Part shown: piece by piece, positions 11,519 to 23,490 of the stretch
Numbering within the stretch: position 1 is the first letter of the stretch
Layout: every line of letters begins with the position of its first letter
NCBI GenBank assembly: GCA_012934845.2
Contig: WNNJ02000543.1
Coordinates: 124,001-188,000 of the forward strand
DNA length: 64,000 nt
Direction of reading: 5' to 3'
DNA from: Pomphorhynchus laevis
Lineage: Eukaryota > Acanthocephala > Palaeacanthocephala > Echinorhynchida > Pomphorhynchidae
Position numbers and translations under genes: made by a program
The notes under the pieces: generated by a model
Databases searched by the model: none
The model's input: only the letters and a program-made list of their open reading frames with translations
What the model was told of the DNA's origin: nothing

Positions 11519-11818
11519 TTATATTATATAAAACCCAAAATACATCATCAGGCCAAAGGTTACAACCGGAAAAAGAAAATAAAGAAGAAAATACGTTAAG
11601 AAATACATGTTGTAACACCAACTCAAGAAAGTCTGTCTTGAGCCATCTCCAATTCCGCTTAATTGTTTCCAGCCAATATTCGAAACCGATAATAGTATTT
11701 TTTTCACATCGTTTTCGAACGTTTCTAATGTGGATTTTATTACTCTACCACGAGGACGTTTCCAGTGTGAGTCATTGATCGGAAGTGCAGCATCCCCTTG
11801 GATTTTATATCTAATAGG
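11519..11818 (-). CDS. unrecognised membrane-protein-like fragment
   Basis: An uninterrupted minus-strand frame of about 99 codons with no clear ATG near its start, so it is probably an exon or a fragment. The first half is hydrophilic (SHWKRPRGRVIKSTLE, then ENDVKKILLSVSN). The end is one strongly hydrophobic segment of roughly 28 residues (YFLTYFLLYFLFPVVTFG) that could span a membrane. In a second frame just downstream, YNITTTVAKDFGDYDYLTE also looks protein-like, so a frameshift or a splice junction near 11520 is possible. It matches none of the retroelement proteins here. A Naiad pLTR begins directly at its upstream edge. It could be a host exon interrupted by that insertion; no function is assigned. 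Confidence 0.3.
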   Translation of the reverse strand, partial: PIRYKIQGDAALPINDSHWKRPRGRVIKSTLETFENDVKKILLSVSNIGWKQLSGIGDGSRQTFLSWCYNMYFLTYFLLYFLFPVVTFGLMMYFGFYII

Positions 11819-11819
11819 T

Positions 11820-11998
11820 CTTATTAGATATAATAGGTCGTGTTATTTTTTAATAATAACTTGATATAAGTTTTATGAAATCTTATAAAATTATTCGTTA
11901 TATATAATTATTTAATAATTTATATTTTATTAAGCATTATTTTTAATTTACAAATAGTATAAAATACGTAAACTTAGTTAGCTGATCTAATTTAAAAA
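11820..11998 (+). repeat. Naiad pseudo-LTR fragment
   Basis: The AT-rich half of a pLTR without its structured motif. It ends with ATACGTAAACTTAGTTAGCTG near 11980, matching the end of the other plus-strand pLTRs. It starts right after a duplicated ATATAATAGGTC-like word (11806-11840), which may be a short target duplication. Confidence 0.5.
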
Positions 11999-12218
11999 CA
12001 ATTTAAGATTTCAAGTCACGAAATGTTGACGATTAATGCACCATGCTTAACAGTTTCGAATTTTTCATCCATAGAACTAAATTCCGGTCAACTTTTTAAT
12101 GCGACAACAAAAGCTCTTCGAATTGAGGTAATTGTCAAGGATACTGTACTTTTGTTAATGATTTAGTGAAATTTAGAGTAAAGAACTAACTATTGATTCA
12201 AAAGATATAAAAATTAAA

Positions 12219-12371
12219 ATGGTGGATGAAATGCGTTATAATCCTGTTCAACATCACGACAACACATGTCGTTTATGCATTTGTTCAAGCAATTCAAAAC
12301 TCATTCCAATTGGTTCCAGTAAAAATTGTGCTGATTTGTTACAATATAATATCGGTGATTTGTGCCAATAA
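12219..12371 (+). CDS. short cysteine-rich open frame, possible ZAD-like fragment
   Basis: A 50-codon frame starts at an ATG in an AAAATGG context and carries NTCRLCICSSNSKLIPIG, a CxxC pair of the kind that opens ZAD zinc-finger-associated domains. After its stop, the next frame reads ISFPSDISRYLACFTRLI, which resembles the second half of such a domain. This may be one exon broken by a frameshift or a splice site. The rest of 12000-12650 shows nothing I recognise. Low confidence. Confidence 0.2.
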   Translation: MVDEMRYNPVQHHDNTCRLCICSSNSKLIPIGSSKNCADLLQYNIGDLCQ

Positions 12372-12894
12372 AATCTGTCAATAAGTTTTCCTTCTGATAT
12401 CTCTCGTTATTTGGCTTGTTTTACTAGATTAATTAGTGTAGTATACACGAACAGTGTAGCATACAATGAAAAAATCATTTATTTGTTATTTTTAATCTAA
12501 TAAATAATAAAAAAAATTAAAGTAAATAATTTAATTTATTTAATTTTTTAAGCGTTAAAAAATTAATTAATCTTATTTATACTAGCAGATATTAAAGAAA
12601 CACTATTTCAGGAAAATCAAATTGCTACAAGAAAATATAATCAGAAATTATATTCTTCTGGGGATCTGCCAGGGAGCGTCTCCCTGATGCATGCCCCGTT
12701 ACCCTTTCTGAATGATTGCGCTGATCACAACGAGTCTTGGTTATTTATCCAGACGTCTTATATCCAGACGTTGAAAACGAGTCTTGGTTATATAAAATTC
12801 TTACATTTGGGATATAATATACATACACAAATACAATTTGAAAGCTGAACGATTCTAATTACAATCTAATATACATACAGTGACACGTCAAGTA

Positions 12895-15800
12895 ATACCA
12901 AAGGGTGTTCCATCATTGATTCCAGACTGTTGCTCATGTAATGGACAGTCAGCGCGTTGTAAGGGTTGTCGTTGCGCACGCTTAGGTCGTGCTTGCACGG
13001 AATGCCGCGCACCTCATTGTCAAAACAGGAATCCTCTCAATACCGAAGTATCGATTCCACAAGAATCACAATATATCTTCAGCGAAACAAGAGTAGATTG
13101 TTCAAGCGTGAAGCAGGAGGCGACCATTGAGCAAGCGAGTTTACATGCGGAGCTTAATTCCTATAAGATTTCAATACCAAGACGCAATAATTCCGCTAGG
13201 TCAAGCATTGATGAAATTTACAGTGGGGTCATTCTATGGCAGCCAAATCTCTTTAAACTTCCTAGATGCAAGGCCAGTTTTGACTTCGTTGACCTTCTCT
13301 CGTCGTTATATCGCGATTGCGTCGTTGACCCAACCACCATGGAATCAAAACTGAAAACAGCAACAATACTCTGTCAGCTGGTACTACAACGTTGTAAAAA
13401 GGGTGGTGTGGCATTGAGTCGGAAGCACATTCAGCGTCGGCTACGCTATGGGAGCATGGCAAGTTGCACGAACAACTCGACGAAGCTAAATCTTTGCAAC
13501 ATAGAAAAGACAGCGCTTCTGTACGACTCATCTGCAAAAAATAAAATTGGATAGCATCATTTTCTAAGTTGATCGGTCGTGGTTCTATGAGTGCAGCCCT
13601 ACGCCTATTAGAGCATCCTGAACATCAAGCCGTTACACTCAAATTAGATGATTTGATTGGTGTAGAGTCAGTCAAGCAGAAACTTTAAAACCTTCACCCA
13701 GATGCAATTCCAGCGAATTCAGAAGCAATTCTTAGGCACAGACTACCAAAAGCCGTTGAACATCACCCGGTTTTATTTGAGGATATCAACTCCGAGGATA
13801 TATTGAAAGCTGCTCGTAAAACTCAAGGTTCTGCCGGCCCTTCTGATGCCAATGCCTCCATGTGGCGCTCAATGTTGTCAGCGTTCGGTCACTCATCGAT
13901 TCATTTGGCGACTAGTCTTGCCGAGTTCGCTATTTTGTTAGCTACAACTACTCTATCGTCAAAATCTTTGGAAGCGTTCGTTGTTTGTCGATTGATTGCG
14001 ATAGCCAAGAACCCTGGAATTAGACCTATCGGTGTAGCAGTTCCAAGGCGAATAATCGGTAAGGTTCTGGCTCGAAGAATTAGTAGCAACCTTCAAACTG
14101 TAGCAGAATGTGATCAATTGTGCGCCGGTCAACGGTGTGGAGTCGAAGCTGCTATTCATTCGGTTGGTCTTCTATTCAGCGAAAATCCTAATTTGGCAGT
14201 TCTTCAGCTGGACGCAATAAACGCTTTCAATTGTGCAAATCGGGATTTAACCTTAAAAACGTGAAATTTGTATGCCCTTCATTATCAACTGTACTAAATA
14301 ACATCTACAACGATCCAGCGACATTATCAATTGATCAAGAAGTTCTACTATCAAAGGAGGGCTTCACGCAGGTGACCCCCTATCCATGATCGCCTATGCT
14401 GTATCCTCAATTCCACTTATACGAAGATTGAAAGGGATTTTTCCGAATGTCACTCATCGATGGTTTGCCGATGACGCTATCCTTGTCGGCTCTTCACAAG
14501 ACCTCAAGTTAGTCTGGGACACCGCCCGCAAAATTGGACCGGACTATGGATTTCATCCCAATGTACAGAAATGCAAACTACTGGTGCACGCTCACGAAAA
14601 ATCCAACGCTATTGCAATATTTGCTGAATCAAACATTCAGGTTGCAACAGGTGGTACTGAAATTCTTGGTTCGGCGATTGGTGATAAAGCTTACATTGAC
14701 TCCTTCATCAGTGCGAATGTTGACAAGTGGCTCAATGTGCTCAGCAATCTAATCAAAGTTGCCAATGAAGATCCCCACATGGCTTTCGTTGCTATGACAC
14801 AAGCTATTCAATTAAAGAGGTCTTTCGTCCAACACACGTGCAGTTCAACCGGGGGAAATTATGATCGCCTATCTCAATTCTTGAATTTAAAGTTAATTCC
14901 AGCGTTAACTGGTGTTTCCCTCGACTGCCATGCTAAGTCAATGTTATATTTGCCAGTAGGAATTGGAGGTATTGGCATTCGATCACCGTCCAGAAGGGCA
15001 TAAGCGGAATACGGAGGGTCCCACTCAATGTCTCGACCGCTATTGGATAGTCTTGCGGGTAACGAACTTTTACTCAGACAGACGCGAATTTCGCGCGAAA
15101 TTAAGCTAGCGAGAACAAAATACGATGAAAGCCTGAAAAATGAAATAACGTTTTGCAGCGATGATGGCAATAACAAGTGTTTAACTTTTGCATCGGTAAA
15201 GGGAGCATCCACTTGGTTATCTGCGCAACCGCCAGAATACCTAAAAATCACTTGAGTAAAAATCAATTCCAGTACGCACTCGCATTCAGATATTGTTGGC
15301 ACCCTCCCAATGCACCAGCTTTCTGTCTACGTGGACAACGATTCAGCACATGGCATGCACTAGCTTGCCAAGCTGGTGGACTCCCAACGATAAGACACAA
15401 TATCATTCGTGATTATTTTGCAAAAGAACTGAGCTGTACCTGTTGTGCAGTAGCAGTTGAACCATCACTTCAGCCGATCCCACCCAAGACCGTTTTCGAA
15501 ACCAGAACAACGACTAGAGACCAGAATGCAAGAGCTGATATTGAATGTTACGGCTTATACGGAGAAAGGACAGAGCGGTCAATACTTGACATTTGCATTT
15601 TCAGCCTTGACATTACTTGACAATACTAGACATTACTATACATTCAAAACTATACATTGACAATACTATACATTCCTTGACAATACTTGACATTTGCATT
15701 TGGCTCCGTCCTACTCTGTCAGCTCTGTGGAGAGCTCGTTACGCTACTATGAATCGAGGAAGGTCGCCAAATACGGCGAACGCAAAGCGCGTTTTGACAG

Positions 15801-15960
15801 AGCAGGTTTCTTCCCTGTGGTTCTTGCGTCAAATAGGGGACTTGGTCAGGGCGCTCAGCCATTACTAAAACGTATCTCTAAGCTAAAAGCCGACAGAGGA
15901 CGTTCACTATACAACGACATTGTCTGATCAATGCGCTCAATGATTGGAATAAAATTGGCA
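12895..15960 (+). mobile_element. RLE-type LINE, copy B, near full length (broken)
   Basis: The most complete LINE of this family here. It opens with a cysteine-rich domain at 12925-13035 (CCSC, then RCKGCRC, GRACTEC and PHCQN). The initiator codon equivalent to the ATG of copy C is ATA here (12895-12897), so the start is lost. After a poorly conserved linker come GSAGPSDANASMWRSMLS (13830), CAGQRCGVEAAIHS, motif A (LQLDAINAFN), motif B (EGFTQ-), motif C (RWFADDAILVG) and motif D (GFHPNVQKCKLL). The thumb and zinc-RHN region follow, with LPTIRHNIIRDYF, then the nuclease with NARADIECYG and SILDICIF. The last part (15694-15927) is the conserved tail KYGERKARFDRAGFFPVVL. About five frame breaks. 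Proteins of this type are known from corals and other invertebrates; the RLE assignment is by motif order. Confidence 0.8.
15579..15701 (+). repeat. 102-bp internal expansion flanked by a direct repeat
   Basis: CAATACTTGACATTTGCATTT occurs twice, 102 bp apart. The DNA between consists of degenerate TTGACA/ATACTA/ATACATT repeats. It lies inside the endonuclease part of the LINE at 12895-15960, so SILDICIF is encoded twice. It looks like a slippage or template-switch insertion after the element died. Confidence 0.6.
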
Positions 15961-16189
15961 AAAGCTGTGTCGATGTACGTAAGGGCTGCGATATCGACGT
16001 TAAACAGACCGCTGCTCATCGGGGTTACTGATAGCCCTAATTCCTCAGGCCACTTAGTGCAAACAGCAGTCTCAATTCCAACGTGAATATTGCATTTTAA
16101 ATATTACTATTTAGGTAAGGGCCGATTTGAGGGAAACCAATACTTTGTATGTTAGTACTAAAGTATCTTCTTTGAAAAAAAAGAACATA

Positions 16190-18530
16190 TTATCGAAGAA
16201 AAAATATCAATATTAAATCAAAAAATATTAGAAAGAGAAGATTTTTGGATTAAAACGCTTAATTCCATGTACCCATTAGGATTGAATGACGTGGAACAAG
16301 GAATTGGCAGAAGTAGTATAGTACATAATAAACAACTATATTATAATAATCCAGTTAAACGCAAGCCAAGAAGTTATGGTGATATAAGGAATAGGAAAAA
16401 TAGAGTTAAAAATATTAAAATAGATATGTATATAAATGAACAATTAGAAATATTAAAACAACTTTTAAGAGATAATAAGCTAAAAGATCTTTATGTAAAT
16501 ATAAGAAGTTTTTCTAAAGATATCATATGTTCAATAAATCAAAAACTAATGAACGACTATGATAGGCTAAGCTGTATAATAGACAGTTATTGTAATACAA
16601 AATACTATAATCGTACAATAAATGTTAATAATAACAATAGAAAATATACATTAACCATAAACTTCATTAATAAATGTATAGATAACATAAATATAGCCGG
16701 TCTTTAAAATAATTCTAAAAGTAAAGAAATAATAGGATCAGATTAAAGTAAATGTATTCCAAAAATAAGGTATAAACTCCTACCACCGTTAGGACGAACA
16801 ATTTGTAATTATAATAAAGAATTAAAATCAATATATAACGAAAATATTAGGAACATAATGGAAACAGAATACAATTGTAAAAGTCTTAGTTTTGATAAAA
16901 TAAATGAACATATATGTACCCATAATCTAGAATTAATTGAAAATTGTGAATTAAGAAAGCTACTATCAAAAGGCTATAAATAAAGATTAAATAATAACAA
17001 CGACAAAAATAATATTTACAATTCGTTATATAATAACTTAAATGATTACTTTAGTAAGCTGATTAATAGTGAAAGCTCGAATATATCTAAGATAAACATT
17101 TGGAAAGACTATATATTTGATAAAATTAAAAATAAAATGAAAATAACAAACAATTACAAAAAGAAAGATCAAATTAATAAAGATATGTATACATAACTTA
17201 CTAAATTAAAGGATAACTATATAATAACAACTATTGATAAAGCTACTAATAACTTTGTCTTCATATGCAAAAAGTTTATTATAATATACTAATGAAGGAG
17301 GTTAATTCTAATGATTTAAATGTAAATCCAGCATATGAACGTTGTGAGTTGAGTTTAGAAACAATTATTACAAGTCACTGTTCTATAATGAATAAAAATG
17401 GTATAAAGGTTGAATCAGATAATAAAACTATACCTATATTATATTGGAATCCAAAATTACATAAAAATTAAATAAAACTAGGTTCATATGTAGTGATTTT
17501 AAATGTACATTAAAACCACTTTCTGTCTATATGAATAAAATACTTAAAGTAATTAAAGCACAATTCAAAAAATATTGTAAAGTAATCGAAATTAATACTG
17601 GCATTAAACACTATTTCAGTATTAATTCTACAAAAGAACATTTAGAACAGACAAAAGGAATAAATTTTTAAAATATAAATACATACGATTTTAGTACGCT
17701 TTATACAAATCTAGATTTAGTAGATATTAAAGAAGCGTTAGTAAAATTACTTAATCTTATATTCGGAAAAAGACACATATATATGTTATAATAATTATAA
17801 CGCCTATCTTACAAAAATTAAACCATTAAGTAAATATAAATATATGGATAAAATTGAATTAATAGAATCCTTAAATATTTTGATAAATCAAAATTATTTA
17901 AAAGTATGGACATCTATATTGAGACAACTAAAAGGTGTTCCAATGTTAGGTAATAGTAGCCCTATTATAGCTGACTTGTTTATAAGCTTTATAGAATATG
18001 AATTTGTTCATAACTGTGTAAAAACTAAATCCAAACTATATAAATATATGAAATATATGTTTCGATACCTTGATGATATGTGTATTTAACTCTATTAATT
18101 TTTATTCAATAAGCGAACAAATTTATCCAGAAAGCCTCATTCTTAATAAAAACCAATATTAATGTTGAAGAAGGAATATATCTAGATATCAACATTAAAT
18201 TAACATCAATTAAAACTACTTTTTATTTATATCGTAAAGATGACATTTAAATTTACAAGAAACATTTTTGCATGAGCATTCATGCATACCATATAATATA
18301 AAATATAATTCATTAAATAATGAAATTTTAAGAATTGCTACTATTTGGAACGATATTGGTTTTTTTCAAAATCATTTAAATAATTTAATCGATACATATT
18401 TTAAAGTGGGTTACTATAAAAATAACATCAAGCAGAAAATAGTAAAATATATAAATCAACATAATAATATAAAGAATGAATTTAAACTCTTAAGTGGCAA
18501 ATTTTAATGGATAGATAATAAATTATATAC
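16190..18530 (+). mobile_element. Naiad-type PLE, linker to RT end (longest copy)
   Basis: Plus-strand copy lacking the nuclease. It begins in the linker (EREDFWIKTLNSMYPLGLND), then the basic segment NPVKRKPRSYG and helical region (16267-16707), fingers (ILYWNPKLHKN, 17265-17471), motif A (YDFSTLYTNLDLVD), the LGNSSPIIADLF turn and motif C (RYLDDMCI, 17844-18089). The C-terminal tail has the HEHSCIPYN motif, LNNLIDTYFKVGYYKNNIKQ and LLSGKF (18268-18507). Several stops and frameshifts make it inactive, but at the residue level it is close to the other copies, so the family expanded recently. The pLTR follows directly. Confidence 0.85.
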
Positions 18531-18561
18531 TTTCTATTAGAATAAGATACTAGATAGTTTT

Positions 18562-18675
18562 ATCAGAGGAAATACGTACTTAACACGTATTTGGCCCCGC
18601 TGCAATGTCGGGTTGAGGAGTTAGGGGCGAAACCTGATAGAATAGCAGTTCCTCCTGATGACATCTAATCCTTAT
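18562..18675 (+). ncRNA. pLTR structured RNA motif, copy K4
   Basis: Located just 3' of the RT end of the longest Naiad copy, which shows that this strand is sense. The hairpin AAATACGT/ACGTATTT, helix a strand GGCCCC, helix c GAGGA/TCCTC, CTGATGA and GAAACC are present. The triplet before helix c is GTT. Helix a' has lost one base, and helix b carries changes on both strands that no longer pair fully. Confidence 0.6.
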
Positions 18676-18895
18676 TCTGATACAGCGTCTGTTATTTATT
18701 AGTTTATTCATAAAAATTGATTTTTATTTTTAATTTCAGTTTATAATTCATCTTGATATAAATTATATAAATTTTTTAAACAATAATTTATTTTATTATT
18801 TAATTATTAAATTTTGATTTAGCATTATTATATTTTTTATAATTATATTAAATATGTAGACTCAGTTTGCTGATTTGATTTGTTAGTTATTAAAA
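18676..18895 (+). repeat. Naiad pseudo-LTR, AT-rich part
   Basis: The standard AT-rich body after motif K4. It has the block around AGCGTCTGTTATTTATTAG and ends at AATATGTAGACTCAGTTTGC near 18862. It marks the 3' boundary of the element that starts at 16190. Confidence 0.75.
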
Positions 18896-19795
18896 TTTGA
18901 GTGTAATTAAAGAATATCAGTGTTATTTTATTATACCGAGAATAAATATACAAATTTAGAAATTTTTTAAATGAAATCGCTAGATTAAGATGTTCAATTT
19001 ATTCAAATAAATTGCTATCGTGTTTTACAGCGATTTTACAACACTATACATATGAATACATGTATACCATATTTGACCGTTTGCTGAAGGGGGATTTTTT
19101 AATGCAAAAGTTGCAAAGTTTTTTTATATAAACATTTTTTATATTCATATAATAAAAACAAAAGACAAAATTATTTTATGAAAACACTAACTTTGATGTT
19201 AGTGCTGAAAAGGCCAATCGCATTAGCGAAAATTCAAAAATTATATCATTTTTCTTTTTTCTCTGGGATAGAGCCAACTAATTTTTTTTCAATATCTCCG
19301 AACGCAATTCTAAAAGATATCTTTTATGTATATGTAGAAAACATTTTATGATTTCTGCACAGTTGCTACTGATTTTCTTGAAGATTAATACGAGGGAAAT
19401 TTAAGAATCAAAGCAATGAAAACTTCATCGCTTATTATATTTTTTTCTTATTTACATACCATTCAATAATCAAGATTTGATTTCGTGTCAAAGTGAACTT
19501 TCGTGAGGTTAATGGATATTGTAGACATGAGAAGATTTATTGTTAAAAAATGACAAGCTTTCGATGATAGCGTCCTTAAACTATTTATACGTAACACTGA
19601 TACGTATAAATATGTACGGAAGAATATATAAGGATATATATACTTCGTATACGGAAGAATTTCATGTTATTCTTCCGTTATTCTTCGGATGTTGCAGATT
19701 GGAAATATATATAGAATCCTTGATCAATCTCCTCGATATTTAAAATAGTATTAAACGTTTTTTAGTATTAACATATGTATCAGAAGGAATAATAG
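18895..19795. other. no recognisable gene
   Basis: Plain AT-rich DNA. There is a small inverted repeat of ACGGAAGAAT/ATTCTTCCGT around 19617-19682. Short open frames here have no protein-like composition. Confidence 0.45.
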
Positions 19796-20380
19796 AAGTC
19801 ATTCGGAGGAACTGCAGGCAGTTCCTCCTGATGACCACTTATCTTTATTCTGATACACCATCTACTATTTATTAGTCAATTCATAAAAATGACTTTTATT
19901 TAAAATTACAATTTTTTATTTTGACTTGATATAAGTTATATAAAATATTATAACAATTATTTATTATTTATTATCTAATTATTAATTTTTGATTTATTGA
20001 TTTAGCATTATTATTTTTTATTTATTTTTTATTTTATAATTATATTAAATACGTAGACTCAGTTAGCTGAATTGATTAGCGTAAATATAAGAAGTATTTC
20101 TAAAGAAATCATTTTTTCAATATATCAAAGACTATTAAACGATTATGATGACTATCAAAGACTATTAAACGATTACGATTACGATTAAGATGTATAATAA
20201 ACAGTTATTGTAATGTAAAATACTATAATCGTAAGACAAAATATACGCAAACCATAACCTTCATTAATTTTTATTAATGACGATTTTTATTCTTTATTAA
20301 TTTTTATTTATTTATTATTTGTTTATTTTATAATTATATTAAATACGTAGACTCAGTTAGCCGATTTGATTGTAATGATT
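19796..20380 (+). repeat. two Naiad pseudo-LTR pieces with partial motif
   Basis: At 19800-19845 a remnant of the structured motif survives (GGAACTGCAGGCAGTTCC, then TCCTGATGACC). In it the middle is collapsed into a perfect small palindrome. A full AT-rich body ends at ATACGTAGACTCAGTTAGCTG near 20061. At 20100-20260 lies a short scrap of the Naiad linker (FSKEI...KRLLNDYD), then another pLTR end at 20340-20365. Confidence 0.55.
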
Positions 20381-20399
20381 TAGATATTTTACTATTTTT

Positions 20400-21180
20400 T
20401 GTTTGATTGTATTTTTATAGTAAATTTTTAAAATATGTATCTATTTAATTATTTAAATGATTTTTAAGAATGAAAATATCGTTACATATTATGGTAATTC
20501 TTAAAATGTAATTACGTAATTTAATACATGGAATGACATCACTTTAATTTTTTATATTATATATTAATGAGCGTTATTGATTTTATTTTTTTAATATTAT
20601 AGTGTTGATTTATATATTTTACTATTTTATGCTTGATGTTATTTTTATAGTAACCTAGTTTAAAATATGTATCTATTAAATTATTTAAATGATTTTGAAG
20701 AAAGCCAATATCATTACATATTGTTGCAATTCTTAAAATTTCATTATTTAATGTATTATATTTTATATTATATGGTATGCATGAATGCTCATGCAAAAAT
20801 ATGTTTCTTGTAAATTTAAATATGTCATCTTTACGATATAAATTAATAGTAGTTTTAGTTAATGCTAATTTAATGTTCATATCTAGATATACACCTTCTT
20901 TATCATTAATATTGGTTTTGTTAAGAATAAGGCTTTCTGGATAAATTTGTTCACTAATTGAATAAAAATTATTAGAATTAAATACACATATATCATCAAT
21001 GTATCGAAACATATATTTCATATATTTATATAGTTTAGATTTAGTTTTTACATAGTTATGAACAAATTCATATTCTATAAAGCTTAAAAATAAATCAGCT
21101 ACAATTGGGCTACTATTACCTCTCATTGAAACACCTTTTATGGTATGAATTAGTTCACACAATGTATCAATACATGTTTC
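20400..21180 (-). mobile_element. Naiad-type PLE, RT palm-to-end, open frame
   Basis: A 201-residue minus-strand frame (21162-20557) covers the turn RGNSSPIVADLFLSFIEYEF, motif C (RYIDDICVFNSNN) and the thumb. It also covers the conserved tail (HEHSCIPYN motif, KLGYYKNNIKHKIVKYINQH). No stop lies inside the conserved part, which marks this as one of the youngest copies, although the last residues before LLSGEF have changed. The 5' end is a truncation near 21180. Confidence 0.85.
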
Positions 21181-21189
21181 ATATTTATC

Positions 21190-21450
21190 AAATCAGATAA
21201 CTGAGTCTACGTATTTAATATAATTATAAACTAAGCAAAACATAATACTGCTAAATCAAAAAGTAATAATAAAATAATAAAATTAATAATTGTTATAGAC
21301 TTTTTATATATTTTAAATCAAGTTAAAATAAAAAAATTTAAATTTAAAATAAAAGTCAATTTTTATGAATTAACTAATAAATAACAGACGTTGTATCAGA
21401 ATAAGAATTAGAGGTCATCAGGAGGAACTGCTATGCTATCAGGTTTCGTA
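21190..21450 (-). repeat. Naiad pseudo-LTR with partial motif K6
   Basis: Minus-strand pLTR starting at ATAACTGAGTCTACGTATTT and reaching the motif at 21411-21447. There only CTGATGA, helix b' and AAACCTGATAG remain before the sequence switches to other DNA at about 21448. Its coding partner may be the fragment at 20400-21180, placed on its other side. That would fit tandem or nested insertion, a known habit of PLEs. Confidence 0.6.
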
Positions 21451-21559
21451 AAGTAATTGTAAATAATAAATAATTGTATATCAATAAATAATTAAAAATA
21501 AAAATTTAAAAAAGTCAAAATAATTTAAATATTGGCAAAAATCAATTTAAAAAATGTCA

Positions 21560-21990
21560 AATTATCAAGTTGAATTTAAATTTGAAATTTACAATAAAAG
21601 TCAATTTTTATGAATTGACTAATAAATAACAAACGATGTATCAGAATAGCAATTAGAGATTATCAAATGGAACTGCAATGCTATCAGGTTTCGACCACTA
21701 TTCTTCGACCCAGCATAGCAGCGGGGTCAAATAAATGCTAATGGCGTATTTCATCTGTTGAAGTTTGATTATCTTGTATATTATTCTAATACAAAGCATA
21801 TTGCTTATTATCTATATAATTTTTTGTATAAGTCTAAATTTAATTTTTATAATATTTTGTTGATCTATATAACATACAATGTGTAAAAATAAGGATTAGA
21901 GGTCATCATGAGGAAGTGCTATGTTATTAGGTTTCGGCCCCTAACTAATCTACTTAATATAGACGCGGTCCAAAAACCGTGCCAATGACG
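21560..21990 (-). repeat. two further decayed Naiad pLTR motifs (K7, K8)
   Basis: K7 at 21655-21760 keeps helix b (CTGCTATG/CATTGCAG-like), GACCCC with a mispaired partner GTGGTC, GTC and GAAACC. K8 at 21897-21990 keeps GGCCCC and GAAACC but has lost most pairing. Both are preceded by the AT-rich pLTR body on the minus strand. Confidence 0.5.
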
Positions 21991-21999
21991 GAAGATGTA

Positions 22000-23490
22000 A
22001 AAGGAAAAGTCAAAGACAAGAAATGACTATTCCATACATATATCAGCTACAAGACAAGGACAAACTGGCATGCATACCATTTAGAAAAGATAAAAGCTAA
22101 GAAGGCCTTTGCAGTTGCCAGTGCCGTTCACATTGATAATGTTCAAAAATACTCAATACACGCGAGGTGAGCGAGATCTATTTCGGTTTGTGAAGCGAAG
22201 ACATCAAAACACGCAGGATATCGAAAGGTTCTACTGCATCAATGGAAGGGACTGGAAACTATTAATAGATCGACAGAAATTTCGAGAGAGATGGCGTGAT
22301 AATTTTGAGGAAACCTAAAATGACGGATCCAATTACCGTTCAATTCGATCGCTCTCGCGAACTATGGAAATATTCGAGAGTATCCTAGACAACCGTATCC
22401 GTGACATTGTTGATATCACCGCAAACCAAACAGGGCTAGTCAAAAATTGTGGTACTGCTAACGCTATCCATGCAGCACGTCTGACACTCGAAAATCACAT
22501 GAAGAAAAATCACCCACTCTACGTAGCAGTCTTGGACTTGGAAAAGCTATGACTGTGCCCCACATGAATTAATATGGTATGCACTGCGACATCATTAAGC
22601 TCCGGAGCATATAATTTGATGGGTGATGCTACTCTACCAAAACGCCGAATGCCGGGTTTTAAGTGCAGCTGGGATGCCACATCTATTTCGAATATCAGTG
22701 GGCGTCAGTCAGGGAAGCGCTGACGATGTTCGGCTAACGACGGGCAACAAAAAAGACCTGATGGAATCAACTAGTCTTGAATAACCGACTTACTCAATTC
22801 GGACTACGACTTAATCTAAAAAGGCCGAATATCTAGCAAAAGACTCACAGGAAAATGGCACATCACCATCAACGACATTGATTTGATACGTAGGACAAGT
22901 TTAGGTACCTCGAAACTAAATTTTCAGCAAGTGGCGACCTGACTCATGAAATCACGACACGAATAAACTCAGCGTGGACAAAATGACGAACGGCAACAGA
23001 GGTTTTGTGTGATCGTCGAATTAAAGATCATCTAGAATCAAAGATATATTACTCAATCATCCGCCCTGTGACTATGTCTGGCACAGAGTGTTGGTCTATT
23101 ACTAAGACAATAGAACGACGTCTAGCGGTCATGGAGACTAAAATGTAGCGATGGATAATCTGAATAACGCGATGTGGTAGCGTAAGAAATATGGATATCC
23201 TCTAAAGATACGGGGTCGCACCAATCATGATCAAAATTCAAGAGGCCAGACTCCGGTAATACGGCACGTGTGCGAAGTGATAATTGCTCCCTTGCAAATG
23301 CCGCCTTAAAATACGAGATCAGAATCAAACGACCGAGAGGTAGACCAAGCGCGATGGCTATAGGCCTTCATACAGATCTTATGGAATCTGGACTTACCCA
23401 GACCAGGCTCAAGATAGGGCGAAATTGGGGCCTATATCTTGCATAGCCGACCACGCCTCAAAGCGGGACAAAGGCTGAATAATAAGAAGA
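22000..23490 (+). mobile_element. RTE-type LINE relic
   Basis: Plus-strand remnant with the order of an RTE ORF2: RGERDLFRFVKRRHQNTQDI, then DRQKFRERWRDNFEE (the pre-RT region), FESILDNRIRDIVD and QTGLVKNCGTANAIHAARL (RT entry). Motif A follows as VAVLDLEKL and motif B as ISVGVSQGSADD. The tail has CWSITKTIERRLAVMETKM and GRPSAMAIGLHTDLMESG, ending in an A-rich AATAATAAGAAGAATA tail. Many stops and frameshifts; motif C cannot be read. The family is common in nematodes, insects and flatworms. G+C is higher than the surroundings. Confidence 0.8.

Noticed and set aside
12661-12720. HDV-like ribozyme at the 5' end of RLE-LINE copy B
   Set aside because: AGGGAGCGTCTCCCT forms a hairpin, but no P1/P2 double pseudoknot could be drawn around it, and copy C has nothing similar.
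19540-19743. 67-codon open frame
   Set aside because: No motif, and it overlaps an inverted repeat in AT-rich DNA; chance is sufficient.
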